Shown here: positions 55,813 through 64,000 of the stretch, piece by piece
How the letters are laid out: each line of letters starts with the position of its first letter
How positions within the stretch are numbered: position 1 is the stretch's first letter
Origin: Castanea sativa
Taxonomy: Eukaryota; Streptophyta; Magnoliopsida; Fagales; Fagaceae
Length of the DNA: 64,000 bases
Direction of reading: 5' to 3'
Assembly: GCF_040712315.1 (NCBI RefSeq)
Contig: NC_134021.1
Span: 27,118,001-27,182,000, forward strand
The notes under the pieces: model-generated
What the model saw: only the letters and a program-made list of their open reading frames with translations
Databases searched by the model: none
What the model was told of the DNA's origin: nothing
Program-made: the position numbers and the translations under genes

Positions 55813-58143
55813 ATGATGCAGAGGCCTCCTCCACAGGAGGAATTTTTGTTGAAGGAGACCAATCCCCATCTTGGAGGGGGAAAGCACACTGGAGACAAGC
55901 ACACAAGCACATATGACCTCGTTGAGCAGATGCAGTATCTCTATGTCCGTGTTGTCAAGGCCAAGGACTTGCCTGCAAAAGATGTCACCGGTAGTTGTGA
56001 CCCTTACGTTGAAGTTAAGCTTGGAAACTACAAGGGTACAACTCGGCATTTTGAGAAGAAGTCGAATCCGGAGTGGAACCAGGTGTTCGCTTTCTCGAAA
56101 GATCGGCTTCAGTCTTCGGTGCTTGAAGTTACTGTGAAGGATAAGGATCTTGTCAAGGATGATTTCATTGGTCGGGTTCTGTTCGATCTGAATGAGGTTC
56201 CGAAACGGGTTCCCCCCGATAGTCCATTGGCGCCACAGTGGTATAGGTTGGAGGATAGGAAGTCTGAAAAGGTTAAGGGAGAGCTGATGTTGGCTGTTTG
56301 GATGGGTACTCAAGCTGATGAAGCGTTTCCTGAAGCATGGAATTCAGATGCCTCTGGTGTTACTGGTGCTGATGGTCTTGCCAATATTCGTTCAAAGGTA
56401 TACCTCTCTCCTAAGCTTTGGTATTTGAGGGTCAATGTAATTGAAGCTCAGGACTTGCAACCGAGTGATAAGGGTAGGTTCCCGGATGTGTTTGTGAAGG
56501 CTATTTTAGGAAATCAGGCCTTAAGAACCAGAATTTCTCAGAGCAGGAATATTAATCCTCTGTGGAATGAGGATTTAATGTTTGTAGCAGCAGAACCATT
56601 TGAGGAGCCCTTGATTTTAAGTGTAGAAGACCGAGTTGCACCTAACAAGGATGAAGTTCTTGGGAGATGTGCAATTCCCTTGCAGTATGTTGATAGGAGG
56701 TTGGATCACAAACCTGTGAACACTAGATGGTATAATCTTGAGAAGTATGTTGTTGTAGAAGGGGATAAGAAGAAGGAAACTAAATTTGCGAGCAGGATTC
56801 ATATGAGGATCTGCTTGGAAGGTGGTTATCACGTCCTGGACGAATCAACACACTATAGCAGCGACCTTCGGCCAACAGCAAAACAGTTGTGGAAGACTGC
56901 CATTGGAGTTCTGGAAGTGGGGATTTTAAATGCTCAGGGGCTTATGCCTATGAAGACAAAAGATGGGAGGGGAACGACAGATGCTTATTGTGTGGCAAAA
57001 TATGGTCAGAAATGGGTTCGAACAAGGACGATTATAGATAGCTTTACTCCCAAGTGGAATGAACAATATACTTGGGAGGTGTTTGATCCTTGTACTGTCA
57101 TTACAATTGGGGTCTTCGATAACTGTCATTTGCATGGAGGAGACAAGGCTGCACAGTCAAGAGATGCAAGAATTGGGAAGGTAAGGATTCGTCTTTCCAC
57201 CCTTGAAACTGATCGGGTTTACACACACTCGTATCCACTTCTAGTTTTACACCCCAATGGGGTGAAAAAGATGGGTGAAATTCATTTGGCTGTGAGGTTC
57301 ACTTGCTCCTCTTTGCTTAATATGATGCACATGTACTCACATCCGCTTTTGCCAAAAATGCACTATATTCATCCATTAACTGTTAGCCAGCTTGATAGCT
57401 TGAGGCACCAGGCAACTCAAATTGTATCAATGAGGTTGAGCCGGGCTGAGCCACCGCTGAGGAAAGAGGTGGTGGAGTATATGTTGGATGTGGGCTCCCA
57501 CATGTGGAGTATGAGAAGGAGCAAAGCAAACTTTTTCAGGATTATGGGAGTTTTGGGTGGGTTAATTGCTGTAGGAAAATGGTTTGATCAGATTTGCCAC
57601 TGGAAAAACCCCATCACAACCGTATTGATCCACATATTGTTTATAATACTGGTCATGTACCCTGAGCTCATCTTACCAACCATATTCCTCTACCTTTTCT
57701 TGATTGGGGTCTGGTATTATAGATGGAGGCCAAGGCATCCTCCTCACATGGACACTCGACTTTCTCATGCAGATTCTGCACATCCTGATGAACTTGATGA
57801 AGAATTTGATACATTCCCAACTTCCCGGCCTTCCGACATTATAAGGATGAGATATGATCGGTTGAGAAGTATTGCGGGGAGGATTCAAACAGTGGTTGGT
57901 GACTTGGCTACTCAAGGGGAGAGGCTGCAATCTTTGTTGAGCTGGCGAGACCCAAGGGCAACAGCTCTGTTTGTGATTTTCTGTCTGGTTGCTGCTATTG
58001 TTCTCTATGTTACACCATTCCAAGTTGTAGCCCTTCTCACAGGATTTTATGTGTTGAGACATCCAAGGTTCCGTCATAAGCTTCCTTCTGTACCATTGAA
58101 TTTCTTCAGGAGGTTGCCAGCAAGAACAGACTGTATGTTATGA
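55813..58143 (+). CDS. MCTP: Multiple C2 domain and transmembrane region protein (FTIP3/FTIP4-like)
   Basis: Intact 776-codon frame without introns. MCTPs are ER-anchored proteins enriched at plasmodesmata, where the C2 domains bind anionic lipids of the plasma membrane and the C-terminus sits in the ER. FTIP relatives also affect trafficking of FT and STM. Seen: C2A at about 40-150 with all acidic ligands (Asp57, Asp63, Asp110, Asp112, Asp117); C2B about 201-320, where SDKGRFPDVF lacks the usual DPY; C2C about 364-490 (MKTKDGRGTTDAYCVAKYG); then the PRT_C region with hydrophobic segments at about 601-637 and 717-750, linked by a basic, conserved loop (RWRPRHPPHMDTRLSHADS). It ends RTDCML, as family members do. 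Length and sequence fit Arabidopsis MCTP3/MCTP4 (FTIP3/FTIP4) best. Two adjacent ATGs start the frame; the second (55816) matches the family's usual start. It has two 5' UTR introns. Confidence 0.97.
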   Translation: MMQRPPPQEEFLLKETNPHLGGGKHTGDKHTSTYDLVEQMQYLYVRVVKAKDLPAKDVTGSCDPYVEVKLGNYKGTTRHFEKKSNPEWNQVFAFSKDRLQSSVLEVTVKDKDLVKDDFIGRVLFDLNEVPKRVPPDSPLAPQWYRLEDRKSEKVKGELMLAVWMGTQADEAFPEAWNSDASGVTGADGLANIRSKVYLSPKLWYLRVNVIEAQDLQPSDKGRFPDVFVKAILGNQALRTRISQSRNINPLWNEDLMFVAAEPFEEPLILSVEDRVAPNKDEVLGRCAIPLQYVDRRLDHKPVNTRWYNLEKYVVVEGDKKKETKFASRIHMRICLEGGYHVLDESTHYSSDLRPTAKQLWKTAIGVLEVGILNAQGLMPMKTKDGRGTTDAYCVAKYGQKWVRTRTIIDSFTPKWNEQYTWEVFDPCTVITIGVFDNCHLHGGDKAAQSRDARIGKVRIRLSTLETDRVYTHSYPLLVLHPNGVKKMGEIHLAVRFTCSSLLNMMHMYSHPLLPKMHYIHPLTVSQLDSLRHQATQIVSMRLSRAEPPLRKEVVEYMLDVGSHMWSMRRSKANFFRIMGVLGGLIAVGKWFDQICHWKNPITTVLIHILFIILVMYPELILPTIFLYLFLIGVWYYRWRPRHPPHMDTRLSHADSAHPDELDEEFDTFPTSRPSDIIRMRYDRLRSIAGRIQTVVGDLATQGERLQSLLSWRDPRATALFVIFCLVAAIVLYVTPFQVVALLTGFYVLRHPRFRHKLPSVPLNFFRRLPARTDCML

Positions 58144-58450
58144 GCAAGCCTTTATCTGCAATTGCTTTTGAATGGGAATGATGCTCAGTTCCCAACCACC
58201 CCCCCCCCCCCCCCCCTCTTTTCATGTTAAGCTAGCAGAAAAGATGTGGAAACAAATGGAACTTTCAATGTTTGGCGGCTGATACTAGGTTGTGTGTGTA
58301 ACCTTCCTATGAAGGTAGTAGATTTTGTGTTATTTAATATTTAATGCCATTTGATACTATTTCTGCTTGAAGCTTGGCTTTATGGTAATCAGTGATTGTT
58401 TATCTGTAATTTTGTAGGCTGTGAATTACCCTTTGCTGAACCATCTTTAT
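58144..58450 (+). other. MCTP: 3' UTR and probable transcript end of MCTP
   Basis: Follows the TGA stop at 58141-58143. It contains a C-run at about 58198-58216. No perfect AATAAA was found; T-rich and TAATTTTGTAG-like phrases between 58340 and 58420 are a plausible plant poly(A) region. Confidence 0.45.
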
Positions 58451-61400
58451 TTTTGCATAATGCGATCAATTACATGATAATTTCTTCCTAATTCTTTTAA
58501 ATTTTTAGAATCTTTGCTAGTTTGGCATCATCCCCTGGATAAATAGATCTAGTACATTTATAATTGGTCATCTGGAATGTTGACAGTGACATGTTAATGT
58601 ATAGTATTTAGTATTAACTACTTAGATAAATGAATGTGGACATTGTTGCTCCTGGACAGTGACAAACATAAAATTTTTGCTATACTTAGCATCATGCCTT
58701 ATTTAATTCAAGCTGGCTCTGTTTTACTTTTATGCAACTTGTATATGTGTTTTTGTTATCTTGTTTGCCACTGCGTTTCCAGCTCAGTTTGGTGGAAACT
58801 CGGTGCTTCATAAAGTAACATATGAGAGATTTTTTTATGCATTTAATTTGTCTATTTTGTGTGGTAATGTTTCTGCTGATGGATTATAGTATTATTCACA
58901 AAAAAAAAAAAGATCAAACAAAAAACAAACAAGTATGGAGATTCACACTCAAAAGAACTAAAACTCACCTGCTTTAATCAGTACCAACTCGGCGAGAGGT
59001 CTCGATCCATCCTCTAATACAATACCCGACTACACTACTACCAATCATATGCCTAAGTTATTCCAAGAATAACAAACACACGTCTCTCTTCAATTGTGTT
59101 GTCCCTGCCCTATTTATGTGTGTAATATTACTTTGTTATACTAATAATAGTATTTTCCCTCCTTGAAAAAAGAAAAAAAGTAATCATATTGTAAAGACGT
59201 TGACAAAAGAAAAACATTGGAAAGACAGCCCAGACAGCCTCCTATCATATGTGTAATGTAGTGCAGCATAAAAAAAACCAAAAACGTAGCATTGAACACA
59301 CAGCCTCATCCAACCACCATAACCAGGCCACTGTGATGTTAACACCTAGAATAGAATGCCAAATGAGGGGGGTGAGAGACAACATGCAAGGGCAAAAGAC
59401 GAGCGAGTAAAGAAAGCAAGTAAACAGGCTGTAAAGAGAAAAGAGCAGCAGAGATAGGTCCCCACATATCTAGAACACAGAAGCGGCTTCAGATTCCAAG
59501 AATCAGCAAGAAGTTGTTTATTTATTTTTTTTCTACCTTATTATTATTACAAGGCCTTTGGTATGTATGGTCCTTGCATTGCAGTCAAAATTTGCTGTGG
59601 AAAATCAGACAGGCTCCGCTGTTGAGGGCACTTTAATCGATCTACTACAATAACAAGAAGCTGAGGTAAATTTGATTTACCACATCCACATGGGAGTCAT
59701 TTGGTCATTTGGACGGTGCAATACAAACAACCGTACTTGCTTTTTGGTCATGTTTATGTATTCCCAAAATGCTTTTTAGAAAGGAACCGGTCCAGTGGAC
59801 CGTGTGGATTCTGCGACCTGTAGATGAACTAATTGCTGCGACCTACAACAGTTTCATAACATTTGAACACTTTGTAGTTTGTACATGAAGCCCTTCACGA
59901 ACGACTTGTAGTTTACACGACCAGAACTTTTGACCAACTACAAAAAGTCCTTCCTTGAAGGTTTGAATAACGTTCGGTTCATAGGTTCTGTGGCTTCAAC
60001 TTTTGATCACTAATATGCAACAATACTTTTGGAATATTCGCCTTTTGAACTCATAGGTTGACCACGCTTTTAGGTTAAGATTCTCTCTGTGTAACGTCTA
60101 TGACAATAGCATCTCTAAACCTTATGGAGTCTTTTATATGCTGTGTATGCAGAACACGAAAATCTAGGCTAAGACTTCAATTAAAAATACATTAGATTCT
60201 GTTTTACTGATAATTGATCAATCGACCAGCAATCAAATAGCTTGAAGATCCTTTTTCAATCGATTGAGCAACGATTGAAAGTGTGTTGAAATTTTGAGTT
60301 TGATCGATGGAGTATCTATTGAAAGATATTCAAAATCTAGATCGAAAGGCTTTTTTTTTTTTAGTTGTATCTTGGACTTTTGATCTTGCATATTTGATAA
60401 CACTTTACATATTCGATATTTATTACAATTTCATGGATTTTTCCAATTTAAAACCTAACAATTTTCTCATTTGACCATTACGAGACAAAACCCAATTTAC
60501 AGAAACTAACCCAACTCAATATAGAGTCATCAATTATAAACAATCCCGATAAACCACATATTGAACTAGGACGGATTAACTGACAAGACATAAAAATAAA
60601 TAGAAAACTTCTTTCCTAAAATCATGAACAAACACATTAAGCGCATCAAGTGGAAAACAAAAAAATGAGGATTACGATAGGAATTGTAATCTTTATTACT
60701 GGGAATAAAATGTGTTGTAATGTAATAACTAAACCTATTCATTAGTTTTGTTGTGAGTTATAACATTAGAATGAAATTTAACATTTATTTTAGGAAATTT
60801 CTTACTCATACAATTATATCTCCTTAAAAATTGTTATTTTTATATTTAAGAGAGATATGTGTTATTTTTTATGATTTTTTATTTTTATAATTGTTAAATG
60901 TATATGGAAAGTTTGTTTATTTGGAAATATATTAAGTTTTGAAATTATTGCACTTACTAAGGAATAGCTAATACAACATTTTAAAGAGAAATAATTATTC
61001 CTCATTTTGAAGAATAGTTATTCAATAAGAATGATTATTCCTTGTAATAAAAACATAACCAAACTAAATAATAACTAAACCATAGGAATAACTATTACAT
61101 TACAGTGCTTATTACAGTCTACCAAACATGTCATTAGAAACGATACAATAATGATTGTGATTAGTGACACTTCAAGAAGATAATAAATAAGTATTTGAAT
61201 GAATGATGTTAGGGATATTATAAATTTTTCAATATGAGGCTTACAAAGACGTATCATCAATCACAAAAAGTGTTTCAAAAATGCATTTAATAAGTTGTTG
61301 ACGTCTACAAATTATATTAATTGTCACATCAATTTGTAAAGGTCTTTGAAGTAAAACTTAATGTATATATTTCTTGCATTTTCCTATCTAAATTATTTCT

Positions 61401-61530
61401 TGTGATTAATGACATATATTTGTAGGACTTATGTATTTAAAGTTATATTGTCTCTAACATTACTTAATTATTTGGGACTTCTTAAAAGTACAAAAAAAAA
61501 TCTATATCTCCAATTTTTTTTTTTTTTCAA
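58451..61530. other. Intergenic DNA, one possible degenerate MITE
   Basis: No coding frame of note. TGTAATGTAATAACTAA (near 60716) and its inverse TATTACATTACA (near 61092) could be the decayed ends of a MITE of about 400 bp. 60220-60310 contains repeated TCAATCGATTGAGC-type palindromic phrases. 58890-58905 is A-rich. Confidence 0.35.
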
Positions 61531-61640
61531 AAAAATATACTAATTTTTACCCCAAAATTTGGGGCATTTCTCTAGTAGGGGGCCCTAGGCGATGGCCTAA
61601 GTGGCCTAGGCCTAGGGTTGGCCTTGCATTCACATTCATA
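61531..61640. mobile_element. Possible terminal fragment of a TTF-type hAT element
   Basis: GGGGGCCCTAGGCGATGGCC, then TAAGTGGCCTAGGCCTAGGG, followed by TTGGCCTTG. GC-rich CCTAGGCGA-type strings next to GGCC are recalled from ends of plant TTF/MYM hAT copies, the family of the pseudogene at 40602. The identification is from memory and weak. Confidence 0.3.
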
Positions 61641-61855
61641 GACTTACTACATTTATCTTTTAAAAAGGCATATGACCATACCCTGAACATTCAAGAAACT
61701 GAACAGCTTAAGCATTCTTTTCTTTCTTAGCCTTAAACCTCTCTCTAGATTCTCTCTCAGGTGGATAAATTTTTTTCCAGGTTTTATACTTGATTTTTAA
61801 AACTTTTAAAATTGTTTAGCAAGATAGGCTAGTTCTTACCATTCATTTTATCCAT

Positions 61856-62365
61856 GGTTGCCAAAATCCCGATCTAAATCCTACGATCCTACGATTTTAC
61901 GATCTTACCTGTTCAAAACGATCTGGATCTTTCAAGAATCTTTGTGATCATTTAGAATCGGTAGGATCGTACGATTCTGACGATCCCAAACGACTTTGGT
62001 TTCTTGTAATTTTCTTTAACTTAATAGAAGGCTTCGTTGGACCTAAATGAAAAATAAAATCTCAATAAATCAAGTTTTTCTAGTCTAATGAAAGAGAGTG
62101 TCAGTTGGACCCAAATAAAAAGAATATCTCAATAGTGTCACATTTTGAGATTTTTGGTCTCTTTAAATGATGCTTACAAATGGATGTAGTGATATATGGT
62201 AATTATATCAATGAATGTATAATTTATATGATTATTTTACATACCAATATGTGTTTTTTGTTTTTTCTCAAATAATGTAAGATCTTACGATCCACGATCC
62301 GATCCTACGATCTACGATCCCACCTATCTCCCATGATCCTACATAGGATTCCGATTTTGATAACC
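61856..62365. mobile_element. MITE-like element rich in CGATCCTACGAT
   Basis: GGTTGCCAAAATCCCGAT at the left and CGATTTTGATAACC at the right are inverted with few mismatches. Both halves carry ATCCTACGATC strings. About 510 bp and non-coding. Flanks TTTATCCAT and TTGATTTATC do not give a clean duplication, so the superfamily is open. Confidence 0.5.
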
Positions 62366-62787
62366 TTGATTTATCATAAGAGGAATTAGTATCCTCTTCT
62401 TTGATAGTTTTGAGGCCATTTATATCATTTGGGTCATACTAAAGAAGTGTATCATCTTGGATGTCATTTATATCATAAAAAATATTCATGTTTTAAGAGG
62501 GATATTAAAATTTTTGGGAGAGCCAAGCCCTCAAGCCCAGTGGGTTATCTTAATTTAATAATTTAAAAAACAATAATGCTTAAATACTTCCAAAGTACAG
62601 AGAATGATGCTTATTTTTCTCACTGTGGTCATATTCATAGTAGTGTCAATTTATTAAATTTATAATAAAGTTTACCATGAATGTGAGGGAAGCGAACACC
62701 ATTTATTAATTTTCCAAAAATACTTAAGAATTTTATAAAAATAAAAAAGAGGGGTCTGTCAAGTCAAAACAAATAACTTAGAAAAAT

Positions 62788-62945
62788 GAAGGGGGTGTTT
62801 GGTGGTTGTTTTCAAACAACCATTTTCAGTTTTTAAACAACATTTCATGCATTTTTACACACTTTTTCACTCATATGTATTTCCACAAATATTTTCAAAC
62901 AACAATTTTCAATTTTTAAATATATGTACCAAACGGGTCCGAAGT
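62788..62945. mobile_element. Short MITE-like inverted repeat
   Basis: GGGGGTGTTTGGTGGTTG at the left and ATGTACCAAACGGGTCC at the right are imperfect inverse copies. ATTTTCAAACAACNATTTTCA occurs twice inside (62813 and 62896). No clear target duplication. Confidence 0.4.
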
Positions 62946-63355
62946 GGTCGATATTAGCTGAAACCAAAATCTCAGCAAAAAGCTCCCAACAAGATCAAGT
63001 TCCTATATTTAGAAACTGGAAAAGAGAGCTCACCGGCCTCACTTGGAAAATTGGACCATGTCGATGAGAGAGGAGTTATTAAGAGGTAAAAAGGCCCATA
63101 TAGGCTCCCTTCCTAAAAATAAGGACCATCAAATTGCAAACAAAGCAAATAAATATATGGCAAAATTGTTTTCTCCCCCACCTGAAAATTAATGCATATC
63201 TTACACAGAGGTCCCATGGGCCAGGTGATCCCTCGCCGAAGCCTTTTGCTCATTTTGGATAAGAACGAAGGCCAAATCGGCCCAATACCATCATTTTAAA
63301 AAAAATTTAGCCAGAAAACACTGTTTCGGAAGTAATTGGGGATATACCACTTTTT
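62946..63355. other. Intergenic DNA before the hairpin cluster
   Basis: No coding frame or repeat recognised. GCCAGAAAACACTG near 63311 could lie inside a Mutator-type element end, but its inverted partner is not in the window. Confidence 0.35.
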
Positions 63356-63640
63356 CCAGTACTCGAGTTCACCAAACTCGAGTACTGGATTTTACACTTC
63401 CGCCGTGGCATGCCAGCATGGAATTTCTATTTTAAAAAAAATTCACCCAGTACTCGAGTTTTGTAAACTCGAGTACTTTATGATCTGGTACCCGAGTTTA
63501 AGGAACTCGGGTACCAATCTGGTGGACTCGGTTACCAATCTGGATGTCCGGCAACATGTGATGGGAATCCAGATTAGTACTCGAGTACTTTGAATAGTAC
63601 CCGTGTTCTTGAAACTCGAGTATTATTCAAAGTACTCGAG
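63356..63640. repeat. Cluster of perfect hairpins with TACTCGAGT/TACCCGAGT cores
   Basis: Four separate perfect inverted repeats. 63356-63388: arms of 14, loop of 5. 63449-63477: arms of 13, loop of 3. 63486-63516: arms of 13, loop of 5, with TACCCGAGT core. 63580-63640: arms of 17 (CTCGAGTACTTTGAATA and its complement), 27-base loop that holds a further degenerate pair. Further unpaired copies of ACTCGAGTA lie at about 63646-63657. No reading frame is kept through them. Confidence 0.85.
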
Positions 63641-63699
63641 CATATGATACTCGAGTATTTCTCACTAAAAACCGGTAATTTTAATCTCTCATCTCTCAT

Positions 63700-63914
63700 T
63701 TCTCACTCACTTGTACACTCTCACTCTCCAAACCCCAAACCCATTTCGTCGCCGGCAAAGTCGAACTCCCAAACCCGTTTCATCACCGGCGCCGCCGTAC
63801 AAACCCTAAACCCCTTTCATCGCCGGTAACCTCGGACTCCCAAACCCGTTTCAGCGCCAGCGCCACCGTACAAACCCCAAACCCATTTCATCGCCGGCGA
63901 CCTCGCACTCAAAG
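63700..63914 (+). other. Possible untranslated first exon with 60-bp repeats, cut by window end
   Basis: C/T-rich start (TCTCATTTCTCACTCACTTG), then three related units of about 65 bp built from CCAAACCCATTTC.TCGCCGGC. The last is followed by CTCAAAG|GTTAGCAA, a plausible splice donor at 63915, and by T-rich intron-like DNA. It looks like the 5' UTR of a gene or of a gene-carrying Mutator-type element. The open frame 63590-63829 runs through it but has no recognisable protein. Confidence 0.35.
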
Positions 63915-64000
63915 GTTAGCAATTTTGGTAATTTTTTTTGTTCTTTCCATGAGTTTTTAAGTAATTGTGGTAATTTTGATTATTAATTGTGTTATTTTTT

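Noticed and set aside
55774..56313. 179-codon minus-strand frame
   Set aside because: Exact shadow of the well-supported MCTP coding sequence.
58980..59045. tRNA-like or SINE box sequence (GGCGAGAGGTCTCGATCC)
   Set aside because: No cloverleaf could be drawn, and there is no B-box consensus or tail with target duplication.
63805..63820. Telomere-like AAACCCTAAACCC
   Set aside because: Only one or two units inside a 65-bp repeat that also has AAACCCCAAACCC; no run of TTTAGGG.

Overview
This 64 kb window reads as a plant nuclear chromosome, AT-rich and dominated by transposable elements, with one convincing host gene. The gene content (a plant-type MCTP/FTIP gene, plant mobile domain pseudogenes, FAR1, NAM-associated and TTF-type hAT fragments, Tat/Ogre and SIRE-like LTR elements) points to a eudicot. 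A woody rosid such as a member of the Fagaceae is my guess from element style only; the sequence does not prove it.

Layout. 1-20,880: a plus-strand Tat/Ogre-type Ty3/gypsy element (A). It has a 5' LTR running in from the left edge, a tRNA-Arg-like primer binding site, a gag remnant, DUF7745-like and plant-mobile-domain (PMD) coding sequence on the opposite strand, and a 110-bp tandem array. It is broken by two Ty1/copia SIRE-like insertions of related families: minus strand 2,719-7,367 (itself containing a solo LTR with perfect 5-bp target duplication) and plus strand 10,896-17,521 (perfect AGAAA duplication, gag and env-like regions, no pol). 22,108-24,520: 5'-truncated L1-type LINE, minus strand, carrying a Tourist-like MITE inside its RNase H region. 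24,900-28,370: a probable solo LTR with two nested MITEs (hAT, PIF/Harbinger), then a Mutator-like MITE. 29,134-30,190: decayed NAM-associated transposon ORF1. 30,413-37,846: a second Tat/Ogre-type element (B), minus strand, again without RT or integrase and again with a PMD gene running antisense to it. 38,750-40,360: FAR1-like fragment, short tandem repeats and a 27-bp LINE-tail insertion. 40,602-46,000: TTF/MYM-type hAT transposase pseudogene split by a solo LTR that itself contains another solo LTR. 46,000-54,400: AT-rich intergenic DNA with a large TIR element and an LTR fragment. 54,500-58,450: the MCTP gene (776 codons, intronless CDS, two 5' UTR introns, a 12-codon uORF). 58,450-64,000: intergenic DNA, two or three MITEs, a striking set of perfect CTCGAG-core hairpins, and what may be the untranslated first exon of another gene or element.

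How the parts work together. Only the MCTP gene looks functional: a C2-domain, ER-anchored plasmodesmal tether of the FTIP3/FTIP4 type. Everything else is a layered record of transposition. Target-site duplications and interrupted reading frames give the order of many insertions: Tat A, then copia, then solo LTR inside it; hAT, then Tat-like solo LTR, then copia solo LTR inside that; LINE, then MITE. The feature closest to an under-described system is the pair of pol-less Tat/Ogre derivatives that each carry a spliced-type host-like PMD gene in antisense, preceded by its own tandem-repeat array. All comparisons were made by eye and from memory of families; no alignments or database searches were run.
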